DNA of 14,468 nt from XYA12-FULL-58-9 sp001798605 (GCA_036736205.1 DAINMX010000170.1:1-14468); one strand, 5' to 3'; positions 5,912-13,643 are shown, numbered from the stretch's first letter. The notes: a model not told the origin generated them from the letters alone. Numbers and translations are program-made.

Positions 5912-7084
5912 TGTTGTCGCCTCAACGCTATGAAGCTCAACGAGTGTTAGCTCAGCGGGGGCACCCACACGGACAGGAGGCCCGACATATCCCGCGCCTC
6001 GGCTCACGTAGATTTGGGTATTGTCATGTTGATGCAGGCCGGAAACGTAGGGAAACACGAGATGGGCGAACCAGGTGAACGGCCAGAATTGCCCACCGTG
6101 GGTGTGTCCTGACAACTGCAATCCGACGCCTTCCTTGGCGGCCGCAAAGATCTCACTCGGTCGGTGTGCCAACAACACAACCTCGCGTGTGGGATCAACG
6201 CCAGCGAGCGCCGCGGCGACATCGGGTCCTCCACCGTTGTTAGCGCCGGCGGGGTCGTCGACACCCGCAAGCTCGAGAAAGTGCCCTTTGTGCTCGATGG
6301 ACACCCGTTGGTTGTGCAGAACCTGGATGTTGATCTGTCGGAGGAATTGTTTCCAAGGCTCGATGCCTGAATAGTGATCGTGGTTGCCCGCAACAAAATA
6401 GACACCATGGGAGGCGTGCAATTGTGCCAAGGGTTGGACAGCCTCCGCCAACTCAGCAGGGGAGCCATCGGCGAGGTCGCCCGTGATGGCAATGATATCG
6501 GGTCTGAGGTTGTTGACCTGGCGCACCACTTCTTCGACGTATGATTTCCCAACGCCGCGGCCGACGTGGAGATCGGTGATTTGTGCGATGGTCATGCCAT
6601 TGAGGGCGGCCGGCAAGCGACCTAGGGTCACCGCCACCCGTCGCACGCTGACGCCCCCCAGGGCCTCTCTGGCACCATATGCAACCATGCCGAAGGACAG
6701 GGCCGTTGCACCACCTGCAATCATTCGCGAGATGAACAATCGCCGTTCGGGATCGACCGTGCTGCTAGCATTAGTGAGACGTTGGACAAGCCAAACCAGG
6801 GCCCGCACGAGGTCTGTGCTGCCGAGGAAGAACAACAGGAGAACGACCACCGCGCTCCAGAGCAACGCCGGCCAAAACGCAAATGAGAAGCTCAATCCGA
6901 ACGCTCTGGCGCCGATGAACACCGCAGGCACCGACATGGCGAGGCACACGAAAACGATCGAAAGGACCAACTGCCACCGTGACGACAGGGCGGTATTGCG
7001 CAGCAGCCGGACCCAAACGTAATAGTTCACCGCCGCATAGATGAGCGATGCAACAATCAACCAAACCGCAAACGCAGATCGCAT
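5909..7084 (-). CDS. Membrane-anchored metallophosphoesterase (YaeI/YkuE type)
   Basis: A 391-residue protein. About three hydrophobic segments lie in residues 4-100 (near 4-26, 36-60 and 64-90). A further hydrophobic stretch at 118-138 follows R-R-L-F-I (114-118), which resembles an internal twin-arginine signal. The calcineurin-like phosphoesterase domain covers about residues 150-385. Its metal-binding motifs are D-L-H (171-173), G-D-L (202-204), G-N-H-D-H (233-237), H307 and G-H-T-H-G-G (326-331). Relatives include YaeI/LpxG-type UDP-diacylglucosamine diphosphatases and YkuE; the substrate cannot be fixed here. The domain would sit in the inner membrane facing the periplasm or cytoplasm. 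The start ATG 7084 has only a weak TGAG upstream. The gene lies 218 bp downstream of the fumarase on the same strand and overlaps no neighbour. Confidence 0.92.
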   Translation of the reverse strand: MRSAFAVWLIVASLIYAAVNYYVWVRLLRNTALSSRWQLVLSIVFVCLAMSVPAVFIGARAFGLSFSFAFWPALLWSAVVVLLLFFLGSTDLVRALVWLVQRLTNASSTVDPERRLFISRMIAGGATALSFGMVAYGAREALGGVSVRRVAVTLGRLPAALNGMTIAQITDLHVGRGVGKSYVEEVVRQVNNLRPDIIAITGDLADGSPAELAEAVQPLAQLHASHGVYFVAGNHDHYSGIEPWKQFLRQINIQVLHNQRVSIEHKGHFLELAGVDDPAGANNGGGPDVAAALAGVDPTREVVLLAHRPSEIFAAAKEGVGLQLSGHTHGGQFWPFTWFAHLVFPYVSGLHQHDNTQIYVSRGAGYVGPPVRVGAPAELTLVELHSVEATT

Positions 7085-7088
7085 GGTG

Positions 7089-7181
7089 ACAACTCAACAA
7101 TCCTGTAACCCGACAGTCTTACGCATCGACAACCCAACAATCTTGTAACCCGACAGCCCTACACGTCGACAACCCAACAAT
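7089..7181. repeat. 40-bp tandem repeat (2.3 copies) with inverted flanks
   Basis: Units at 7089-7128 and 7129-7168, plus a partial third to about 7181, share CAACAATC-T-GTAACCCGACAG with few changes. The array is bracketed by inverted 8-mers, GTGACAAC (7086-7093) and GTTGTCAC (7186-7193). It occupies the upstream region of the metallophosphoesterase gene. It could be a regulator-binding array or a degenerate palindromic element. Confidence 0.8.
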
Positions 7182-7224
7182 TCAGGTTGTCACTATCATG
7201 GTGACGAATATTGGCCGCATCAAC

Positions 7225-7266
7225 CTGTGCTGGTTTGGGCCACTTCTGTGCTGGTTTGGGCTACTT
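7225..7266. repeat. 21-bp direct repeat, two copies
   Basis: The unit CTGTGCTGGTTTGGGC-(C/T)-ACTT occurs at 7225-7245 and again at 7246-7266 with one mismatch. It lies just past the fumarase stop, in the same gap as the 40-bp array. No function is apparent; replication slippage could explain it. Confidence 0.85.
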
Positions 7267-7302
7267 CATATCGAAGAGGTCGCTACCGACGACGGGCTCA
7301 GG

Positions 7303-8913
7303 CTACAGCATCTTGAAGAAGTCGTTGCCCTTGTCGTCGACGAGAATGAAGGCCGGGAAGTCCTCGACGTCGATGGACCAGATGGCTTCCATGCCGAGCT
7401 CGGGGTACTCGAGGACTTCGACCTTTTTGATACTCTCTTGGGCGAGCACCGCTGCTGGGCCGCCGATGCTGCCGAGATAGAAGCCGCCGTACTTTTTGCA
7501 TGCGTCGGTGACGGCCTGGGAGCGGTTGCCCTTGGCTATCATGATCATGGAACCGCCCTTGGACTGAAAAAGATCGACATAGGCGTCCATGCGTCCAGCG
7601 GTGGTGGGGCCAAAGGAGCCTGAGGCCATGCCCTTTGGGGTCTTCGCCGGACCCGCATAGTAGATCGGGTGTTTGAGCAAATACTCAGGGAGACCCTCAC
7701 CTGAATCGAGCCGCTCCTTGAGCTTGGCGTGGGCAATGTCTCGGCCGACGATGAGCCTGCCGCTCAAAGACAGTCGAGTCTTAACTGGGTACTTGCTGAG
7801 CTCCGCAAGCACGTCTTTCATCGGCCGGTTGAGATCGATCTTCACCGCTTCGGCGCTGCCTTTGACCTCGCCGAGCTTCTCGAGGAAACGGGATGGGTTC
7901 TTGTCGAGCTTCTCAATCCAGATGCCATTCTTGTTGATCTTCGCCTTGGTGTTACGGTCCGCCGAGCAAGAGACGCCCATGCCCACCGGACACGATGCGC
8001 CGTGACGTGGCAAACGAATGACGCGGACGTCGTGGACGAAGTACTTGCCACCGAACTGGGCACCAAAGCCAGATTTGTAGGCGGCCTGGGTCAGCTTCTC
8101 TTCCATCTCAACATCGCGAAACGCCTGTCCGCCGCCGTTGCCTTCGCGCGGCAGGTTGTCGAGGTAGCCGGTGGACGCGAGCTTGACCATCTTCAGATTG
8201 GTCTCCGCCGATGTGCCGCCGACCACGAACGCCAGGTGATAAGGCGGGCACGCGGCAGTCCCAAGGCCCAACATCTTCTCTACCAGAAATTTCTCGAGAC
8301 TCGCCGGATTGAGCAGGGCCTTGGTCTGTTGAAAGAGGGTGGTCTTGTTGGCAGAGCCGCCACCTTTCGCGACAAACAGAAACTTATACTCGTTGCCTCC
8401 GACGGCATAGATGTCGATCTGCGGCGGCATGTTGTTGCCGGTGTTCTTCTCGCCGTACATGGTGAGCGGTGCGGTCTGCGAGTAGCGCAGGTTGTCGGTG
8501 GTGTAGGTTTCCCAAACTCCTCGGGTGAGGAGCTCGACGTCATCGCCGTCAACAAAAACCTTCTGGCCTTTTTTGGCAACAATGGTTGCCGTGCCGGTGT
8601 CCTGGCAGAACGGCAGCTGCTCACCACTCGAAACGATGGCGTTCTTGAGCATCGCCGTGGCGACGAATTTGTCGTTCTCCGACGCTTCGGGATCGTCGAG
8701 GATTTTGGCTACTTTGTCATTGTGGGCACCGCGCAAAAAAAACGCGACATTGTGAAAGGCCTTGTTGGCGAGGAAGGTCAGGCCTTCGGGAGCAATCACC
8801 AGAAATTCGTGGTTACCCATTTTCTCGGTGCGCACATAGTCTTTGGTGAGTAGCTCATATTCGGTCTCATCGGGGCCGAGTGGAAGCGAAGGGATGTATT
8901 CAAACTCTGCCAT
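7303..8913 (-). CDS. fumA: Fumarate hydratase, class I (4Fe-4S)
   Basis: A 536-residue cytosolic enzyme that interconverts fumarate and malate in the TCA cycle. The start ATG 8913 has AGGAG 7 nt upstream; the frame extends to 8970 but that part lacks a start signal. Length and sequence match single-chain class I fumarases (N-terminal alpha and C-terminal beta domains in one protein). The three 4Fe-4S ligands are C103 (L-P-F-C-Q-D-T-G), C222 (T-A-A-C-P-P) and C316 (V-S-C-S-A-D-R-N). Their spacing of 119 and 94 residues equals that of the structurally known Leishmania enzyme. Further motifs are G-G-G-S-A-N-K (184-190) and the C-terminal S-F-G-P-T-T-A-G-R-M-D-A-Y. The cluster makes such enzymes oxygen-sensitive. 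fumA is used in the family sense only, since fumB-like paralogues cannot be distinguished. It lies 122 bp downstream of dinB on the same strand. Confidence 0.96.
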   Translation of the reverse strand: MAEFEYIPSLPLGPDETEYELLTKDYVRTEKMGNHEFLVIAPEGLTFLANKAFHNVAFFLRGAHNDKVAKILDDPEASENDKFVATAMLKNAIVSSGEQLPFCQDTGTATIVAKKGQKVFVDGDDVELLTRGVWETYTTDNLRYSQTAPLTMYGEKNTGNNMPPQIDIYAVGGNEYKFLFVAKGGGSANKTTLFQQTKALLNPASLEKFLVEKMLGLGTAACPPYHLAFVVGGTSAETNLKMVKLASTGYLDNLPREGNGGGQAFRDVEMEEKLTQAAYKSGFGAQFGGKYFVHDVRVIRLPRHGASCPVGMGVSCSADRNTKAKINKNGIWIEKLDKNPSRFLEKLGEVKGSAEAVKIDLNRPMKDVLAELSKYPVKTRLSLSGRLIVGRDIAHAKLKERLDSGEGLPEYLLKHPIYYAGPAKTPKGMASGSFGPTTAGRMDAYVDLFQSKGGSMIMIAKGNRSQAVTDACKKYGGFYLGSIGGPAAVLAQESIKKVEVLEYPELGMEAIWSIDVEDFPAFILVDDKGNDFFKML

Positions 8914-9035
8914 GATCGTGCTCCTAAGATGCGATGATGCGATGTCGCGATTTGCGCGGCACACTGCCACAAAACGGGGTAAACGAAAATGGGTGTGATT
9001 CGCAGAGATTCACAGAGTTGCGTATCGGGATTGCT

Positions 9036-10247
9036 TCACTTCGAGATATGCGGGTCGGTCTCCCCGAGGAGAGTTGCTCGGGTGAGGCTGTTTCCTCCGA
9101 AGCGGTCACGAATACTGTTGGCAAGCTCTTCAATTCGCTGACGCTTCTGCTGAACCGGATCAACGAAGAGGGTGCGTGGCGGCGGCCCCGGTGACAAATC
9201 GGAAACTGTCACGCCGGTGAGGCGAACCCCACGACCACCCATGGGAAAACGCCCCAGAAGCTCCCGTGCTGCATTGTAGATCGAATCCGTGTCAAACATT
9301 GGATCGGCGAGCCGTTTGCGTTTGCTCTGCTGCTCAAAGTTCGCGTACTTGACCTTGAGCACCACGATTCGTCCACACAAACCACTCGCCCACAAACGTC
9401 GAGCAACCCGTTGGGCCTGGGACAACAGCCGCGGCTCTAGGTCCTCGCTGCGGCGAAGATCGTGATCGAAGGTTTCCTCGGCCCCCACTGACTTGGCGAC
9501 GTGGCTGACCACGACGGGTCGGTGGTCGATGCCATTGGCGAGATGATGCACCTGCGTGCCCCAGATCCCCAAGATGCGCTCGAGGTCCGCGGGTGAGGTA
9601 CTCGCGAGGTCTCCAATCGTCTTGATGCCGACCGCATGCAAACGCGCTGCCGCCTTAGGGCCAACACCCCACATAGTTTCGATGGGCAGAGGTGCAAGGA
9701 ACGTGACGACTTCTTCGTCGGGAACGACAACGAGGCCATCGGGTTTGTCTAGCTCCGAGGCGATCTTCGCGACAAACTTATTCGGGGCAACGCCCGCCGA
9801 GACCGTGAGACCGACCTCGGCCTTGATTTCCTTCTTGAGACGTCGAGCGATCGCCTCCGCTGAACCAAACAATCCCTGGCTGCCAGTGACATCGAGAAAG
9901 GCCTCATCAATGGAGAGCCCTTCGACCAGAGGCGTGTAGCGACGAAAGATATCAAACACCTGCTCGCTGGCTTCGGTGTAGGCATCCCGACGACCGGAAA
10001 TAACCACCAAATCACGACAGCGGCGCATCGCTTCGACCATGGGCATGGCCGAACGTATTCCAAACTTGCGTGCTTCGTACGAGGCAGCTGCGACAACCCC
10101 TCGTTGCGAGGGCCCGCCAACCACGACAGGTTTGCCGCGGATACTGGGATCATCCCGTTGCTCGACAGACGCAAAGAATGCGTCGAGATCGAGGTGGATG
10201 ATCTTACGGGTGTGACCGCCTGTTGTCAGCTCGCAGGTGTTGGGCAT
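9036..10247 (-). CDS. dinB: DNA polymerase IV (Y-family translesion polymerase)
   Basis: A 403-residue protein. It performs error-prone synthesis past damaged bases. The Y-family motifs are in order. H-L-D-L-D-A-F-F (18-25) gives metal ligands D20 and D22. S-Y-E-A-R (56-60) contacts the incoming nucleotide. S-I-D-E-A-F-L-D-V (112-120) gives D114 and E115. Helix-hairpin-helix thumb segments lie near W-G-V-G-P-K-A and T-I-G-D-L-A, and a little-finger domain follows to about residue 375. A canonical C-terminal clamp-binding peptide is not obvious. It starts at ATG 10247, 54 bp after the recA stop on the same strand, so co-transcription from the recA promoter and SOS induction are likely. No separate LexA-like site is seen in that 54-bp gap. 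A strong ribosome binding site is not evident. Confidence 0.96.
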   Translation of the reverse strand: MPNTCELTTGGHTRKIIHLDLDAFFASVEQRDDPSIRGKPVVVGGPSQRGVVAAASYEARKFGIRSAMPMVEAMRRCRDLVVISGRRDAYTEASEQVFDIFRRYTPLVEGLSIDEAFLDVTGSQGLFGSAEAIARRLKKEIKAEVGLTVSAGVAPNKFVAKIASELDKPDGLVVVPDEEVVTFLAPLPIETMWGVGPKAAARLHAVGIKTIGDLASTSPADLERILGIWGTQVHHLANGIDHRPVVVSHVAKSVGAEETFDHDLRRSEDLEPRLLSQAQRVARRLWASGLCGRIVVLKVKYANFEQQSKRKRLADPMFDTDSIYNAARELLGRFPMGGRGVRLTGVTVSDLSPGPPPRTLFVDPVQQKRQRIEELANSIRDRFGGNSLTRATLLGETDPHISK

Positions 10248-10293
10248 TATTCGCCCGCGGGTTGGAAGTGTGCCTCACCGTCTTGGCCTTGGA

Positions 10294-10312
10294 CCAACCG
10301 CTCAAGCGTTGG
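10294..10312 (-). terminator. Hairpin across the recA stop codon
   Basis: On the minus strand CCAACGC and GCGGTTGG pair (one bulged G) around a TTGA loop containing the recA TGA stop. No T-tract follows, so it may attenuate transcription into dinB, stabilise the mRNA end, or be fortuitous. Confidence 0.3.
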
Positions 10313-11612
10313 ATTCCTTGCCCTTACGCCTGATGCTGCCATTGCCACCCCCGGTGGTCTTGCCCACAGCGTGGGCCACCGCTGTGGCTTCGGCAGATGC
10401 GGAAACGACCTTGGCTACATTGACGTTGATATCCTCGGCGATGTCCGTGGCGTTGTCATCATTGACGTACTTGGGGTTGACGTCCTTGGCGTTGACGTCC
10501 TTGGCGTTGACATCCTTGGCGTTGACATCCTTGGCGTTGACATCCTTGGCGGTGCCGCCTTTGGCATCGGCATCGGTGTTTTCGATGACGTCACCGATTG
10601 GGGAAGGTACCAAACCAAAGTGCAGGCGGATTCGTTCTTCGATGTCGCTAGCCATTCGCGTGTTGGATTTGAGCGTTTCCTTTGACTGTTCGCGCCCCTG
10701 ACCAATGCGCTCGCCCTGGTAGGAGTACCATGATCCGGCCTTGTCGATGATCCCAACTTCGGTGCCCAAATCGAGCAGATCACCGGAGCGGGAGATGCCT
10801 TCACCGTAGAGAATGTCGAACTCGTGCTCGCGGAACGGGGGTGCCAACTTGTTTTTGACAACCTTGACACGGGTGCGGTTACCCAGGACGGCGTCCTGGT
10901 CTTTGATGGCACCGATGCGGCGAATATCCATACGAATGCTGGCGTAGAACTTGAGTGCATTGCCGCCAGTGGTGGTTTCGGGGCTGCCAAACATGACGCC
11001 AATCTTCATGCGGATCTGATTGATGAAGATGACACAAGTCCGGCTCTTAGCGATAACACCCGTGAGCTTGCGCAACGCCTGGCTCATCAAGCGGGCCTGC
11101 AGACCGACGTGGGCATCGCCCATCTCGCCTTCGATCTCAGCGCGCGGCACCAACGCCGCCACTGAGTCAATGACCAGAACATCAACGGCGTTGGATCGGA
11201 CCAACATCTCCGTGATTTCCAGCGCCTGCTCTCCAGTATCGGGCTGAGAAATCAGCAAATCGTCGGTGCGAACGCCCAGCTTGCGCGCATACAATGTATC
11301 GAGTGCGTGCTCAGCGTCAACAAACGCAGCAATTCCACCCTTCTTCTGAGCCTCCGCGACAACATGCAAGGCCAAAGTGGTTTTGCCACTCGATTCCGGA
11401 CCGTAAATCTCGACGACACGGCCACGTGGTACTCCACCGATTCCCAAGGCTACATCGAGACCGATAGCCCCCGTGGAAATCACGGGGATATCCTGAATGA
11501 CCTCGTCTTCTCCGAGGCGCATAATTGAACCCTTGCCAAATTGCTTCTCGATGGCACCAATAGCCAGCTCGATTGCCTTTTCACGATCAAATGCGTTGTT
11601 GTTAGATGCCAT
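10302..11612 (-). CDS. recA: Recombinase RecA with an unusual repeat-bearing C-terminal tail
   Basis: A 436-residue protein; typical RecA is about 340-355. The start ATG 11612 has GGGAG 6 nt upstream. RecA forms ATP-dependent filaments on single-stranded DNA for homologous recombination and triggers LexA cleavage. Walker A is GPESSGKTT (71-79), and Walker B is V-L-V-I-D-S (145-150). Loop L1 is near 160-168 (E-I-E-G-E-M-G-D) and loop L2 near 200-218 (I-R-M-K-I-G-V-M-F-G-S-P-E-T-T-T-G-G). The conserved core ends near residue 340. The remaining 96 residues are atypical: K-D-V-N-A repeated five times (356-380), an Asp/Asn-rich stretch, a Val/Ala-rich stretch, and a basic end (R-R-K-G-K). E. coli RecA has a short acidic tail that restrains its activity, so this long tail may tune filament regulation differently. 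Upstream lies a candidate LexA box and promoter. Confidence 0.97.
   Translation of the reverse strand: MASNNNAFDREKAIELAIGAIEKQFGKGSIMRLGEDEVIQDIPVISTGAIGLDVALGIGGVPRGRVVEIYGPESSGKTTLALHVVAEAQKKGGIAAFVDAEHALDTLYARKLGVRTDDLLISQPDTGEQALEITEMLVRSNAVDVLVIDSVAALVPRAEIEGEMGDAHVGLQARLMSQALRKLTGVIAKSRTCVIFINQIRMKIGVMFGSPETTTGGNALKFYASIRMDIRRIGAIKDQDAVLGNRTRVKVVKNKLAPPFREHEFDILYGEGISRSGDLLDLGTEVGIIDKAGSWYSYQGERIGQGREQSKETLKSNTRMASDIEERIRLHFGLVPSPIGDVIENTDADAKGGTAKDVNAKDVNAKDVNAKDVNAKDVNPKYVNDDNATDIAEDINVNVAKVVSASAEATAVAHAVGKTTGGGNGSIRRKGKESNA
10471..10545 (-). repeat. 15-bp tandem repeat encoding the RecA KDVNA tail
   Basis: Five 15-bp units occur on the plus strand, TTGGCGTTGACGTCC or the variant ending GACATCC, at 10471, 10486, 10501, 10516 and 10531. 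A degenerate unit follows. The first unit carries TTGGGG and encodes the variant K-D-V-N-P. Because the unit is a multiple of three, slippage would change tail length without breaking the frame. Confidence 0.92.
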
Positions 11613-11640
11613 GTTAGCTCCCGAAAAAGTGGACTGTGTG

Positions 11641-11677
11641 CTTTTATCCCAAACCCAACCACTGAACAAATGTTTCC
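11641..11677 (-). promoter_or_regulatory. Candidate recA promoter with overlapping LexA (SOS) box
   Basis: On the minus strand GGAAACATTTGTTCAGT (11677-11661) matches 14 of 17 positions of the Myxococcus xanthus LexA motif CTRHAMRYBYGTTCAGS as I recall it. On the plus strand its centre GAAC-AAAT-GTTT resembles the Gram-positive-type box. TTGTTC (11669-11664) inside it serves as a -35, with a 17-nt spacer to TAAAAG (11646-11641) as a weak -10. The recA start is 29 nt further on. LexA bound here would cover the -35. The rest of the recA/M23 gap (11613-11937) holds only the repeats listed next. Confidence 0.55.
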
Positions 11678-11721
11678 GTATGCTGGAGACTGTTTATGCC
11701 AAATGGGTCTGACACTCGGCG

Positions 11722-11755
11722 ACTTTGTCCGGCACGTACAAAGTAATCACTTTGT
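11722..11755. promoter_or_regulatory. Operator-like triple heptamer between recA and the M23 gene
   Basis: ACTTTGT (11722-11728), ACAAAGT (11738-11744) and ACTTTGT (11749-11755) are the same heptamer in alternating orientation. The last two form a perfect 7-bp inverted repeat with an AATC centre. The spacing and the divergent-promoter position suit a transcription-factor site. The regulator is unknown. Confidence 0.45.
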
Positions 11756-11937
11756 TGAAATGTTGGCATTTTTTCGAAAAGCGTAAGACTCGTGCCTGCC
11801 ACAAAATGAAAATGATATCGACAGAAGTACTTTTGTCAGCTGTCCGGCGATCGGGCCACGGCCCGACCAGTGGTTTGCACACCCAAATTGACGACGTGTT
11901 GTGGCCAACTCAGGGACCGCTTGATAACGTCGCGACC

Positions 11938-12885
11938 ATGACGACACCGATAGCATTGAGAGAAGCGTTGGGGTTGTACGACCTGCCGTCGCGGTTGCGC
12001 GAAACATGGTTGGCCCTGCGCGGTGCGGAAGATGTTCCACCGTCCCGATTTGGACTGTCGAGTCTTCGGCTTTACAATCCACGCCTGGGGATTCCATTGT
12101 GGCGGGGCAAATTCATCATCCCCAACCGCGCGATCATCACCAATTTGTTCAACCATCTGCAGACCCCCATCAAAGACGGTTGGTCGGTCAGGGTTACGCA
12201 GGTGCGCGACTTTCGCGGTCGTGGCATGACCTATGACAGTCACAACGGTACAGATCTCGCCATACCTGTTGGAACGACCGTGGTTGCCCCAGCTCCCGGG
12301 CGGGTCGTCAGACGTTATTGTGAGTACAATCGCGGCGGCAACAAATTGGTCCTCGATCATGGCGGTGGCCTCTTTACTTGCTGTGCTCACTTGGCTCGGT
12401 TCCTCGTGGAGGAGGGTCAACAGCTCGAGCGCGGTGAGACCATGGCCCTTTCGGGCTACAGCGGTCTGGACGCCATTGCGTCGGGGCCTTGTGGCATACC
12501 CCATGTTCACTTCAATGTGTGGCACAAAGGCGAACCCGTCGATCCGTTTGCCCATGGTGATGCGGCGAGTCTCTGGGTTGGTGGCACACCCCAACCCCCA
12601 TCTTCAGCAATCGATGACACGCCCTTCGTGCCAACCAGGTTCGACGAGCACGCGCTCGCCAGAGCAATCGATGGCTGTTTGACTCGCAAAGTGCGGGAGA
12701 AATTGCAGAGCTGCCCGAGCGTCTATGACGCGGGTTGTATGCTGATCAGCGAGTGGTGTTACTACCCAACCCGTTTTCCGGTGCGACCCAACATCTTCTC
12801 CGAGACCACCGAGCGACGTGGTTTGCTCACCATGCCACTTGCACCCGCAGAAATCACCAGCGCCGTTTTTGCCGACGACCTTTGA
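11938..12885 (+). CDS. M23 (LytM-type) metallopeptidase domain protein
   Basis: A 315-residue protein from ATG 11938. The frame is open back to 11725, with ATGs at 11806 and 11812, but the extra part looks less like coding and has no better ribosome binding site. The M23 domain covers about residues 85-204. It has zinc ligands H102 and D106 (H-N-G-T-D) and H191 of H-V-H (189-191), and catalytic-type H151 in C-A-H-L. All are present, so zinc-dependent peptidoglycan endopeptidase activity is plausible. The N-terminal 80 residues are a helical, unrecognised region. The C-terminal 110 residues contain four Cys (C247, C259, C267, C274) and are also unrecognised. No signal peptide or lipobox is visible at any of these starts, which is odd for a wall hydrolase. 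The gene diverges from recA and converges on the pilin-like gene. Confidence 0.85.
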   Translation: MTTPIALREALGLYDLPSRLRETWLALRGAEDVPPSRFGLSSLRLYNPRLGIPLWRGKFIIPNRAIITNLFNHLQTPIKDGWSVRVTQVRDFRGRGMTYDSHNGTDLAIPVGTTVVAPAPGRVVRRYCEYNRGGNKLVLDHGGGLFTCCAHLARFLVEEGQQLERGETMALSGYSGLDAIASGPCGIPHVHFNVWHKGEPVDPFAHGDAASLWVGGTPQPPSSAIDDTPFVPTRFDEHALARAIDGCLTRKVREKLQSCPSVYDAGCMLISEWCYYPTRFPVRPNIFSETTERRGLLTMPLAPAEITSAVFADDL

Positions 12886-12938
12886 CGACCTTTGACGATC
12901 TGATTGATTGCTGTTTCCGGAATCGAAACGACAAACGG

Positions 12939-13643
12939 CTAGTACTCGTCGACGTCGTTGCTGATGTTCTCCAGGTGGTTCTCGTCGTCAATGATCCAAA
13001 CATCGAGGGTGTCATCGGAGTCGACGTTGCCAATGGCGACAGCTCGGAATTTGCCCGAGTCGGGCTCAACGAAGGTTTCAACCTCATCTGGCAGCGGCTC
13101 TGCGAGCGCCTGCTCTGGCTCAATACTGTCGTCGCCAAAGTAATAGGTGTAGCGCGTGCCGTCTGGTTTGAAACCGATGGCCTCAAATGTCGTACCCATC
13201 TTGCCGTTCTCGGCAAAGCTCGACTTTGCACCGACAAAGATAGCCTTCAGGTTCATCTTGGCCTCGCTCTGTTTGGCCCGAGCTTGGAAGTTGATGAAGT
13301 TTGGGATGGCGATGGCAGCCAAGATACCCAAGATACCCACAGCCGACCACATCGCACCGATGACAATGGCAGCAATGGCAAGCCCTTTGCCCTTGAGCAT
13401 CGCTGGCTGCGCAGAAATCTTCGTCAGAGCGATGATGCCTAGAATGATGCCGACGAAGTTGGTGCAAACCAAGGGCATGAGCGCCAGGATGAAACCGGTG
13501 ATGGCCAGGCTCGAAGTCTTGGGACCCTGGGACACTGCCGCAGCATTCGGAGTCTGGTAGGGATTCTCAGCTGGGATGACCTGACCCTCTTGGGTTTGGG
13601 ATGGGGGTCTGTTTCCGCCCGTGGGGTTGTTTGCGTCGGTCAT
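12939..13643 (-). CDS. DUF4190-like membrane protein fused to a type IV pilin-like segment
   Basis: A 234-residue protein starting at ATG 13643, with GAGGAT a few nt upstream. Residues 1-42 are a soluble Pro/Asn/Gln-rich leader. Residues 45-113 resemble DUF4190: hydrophobic segments at about 45-75 and 88-113, with G-I-I-L-G-I-I-A-L-T-K-I and K-G-K-G-L-A-I between them. The last hydrophobic stretch continues as G-I-L-A-A-I-A-I-P-N-F (105-115) and A-R-A-K-Q-S-E-A-K-M-N-L-K-A-I (121-135). This is the signature of delta-proteobacterial pilin-like proteins (pilin helix 1). The prepilin peptidase site G-F-T-L-I-E is absent, so it should remain membrane-bound rather than be processed. Residues 150-234 form a beta-rich acidic head with Y-T-Y-Y-F-G-D-D. 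Function unknown; an envelope sensor or minor-pilin-like role is a guess. Confidence 0.88.
   Translation of the reverse strand: MTDANNPTGGNRPPSQTQEGQVIPAENPYQTPNAAAVSQGPKTSSLAITGFILALMPLVCTNFVGIILGIIALTKISAQPAMLKGKGLAIAAIVIGAMWSAVGILGILAAIAIPNFINFQARAKQSEAKMNLKAIFVGAKSSFAENGKMGTTFEAIGFKPDGTRYTYYFGDDSIEPEQALAEPLPDEVETFVEPDSGKFRAVAIGNVDSDDTLDVWIIDDENHLENISNDVDEY

Noticed and set aside
7729..8853. 374-codon plus-strand open frame opposite fumarate hydratase
   Set aside because: It is the antisense shadow of a fully conserved fumarase gene; its composition follows the complementary codons and no domain is visible.
8914..9035. Regulatory array in the dinB-fumarase gap (GATGCGAT repeated near 8929-8950)
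   Set aside because: Two or three 8-bp near-copies are too few and too simple to support a specific site.
10471..10560. Possible CRISPR or intergenic satellite from the 15-bp repeats
   Set aside because: Units are contiguous with no spacers and lie in frame inside recA, so they are coding tandem repeats.
11725..11937. N-terminal extension of the M23 protein from a TTG start
   Set aside because: The stretch overlaps the operator-like repeats, has no ribosome binding site at the TTG, and does not look like coding sequence; kept only as an alternative.
12875..12929. Terminator between the M23 gene and the pilin-like gene
   Set aside because: The only structures are a short CGACCTTTGA duplication at the M23 stop and a 5-bp GTTTC/GAAAC hairpin at about 12913-12929; neither has a T-run.
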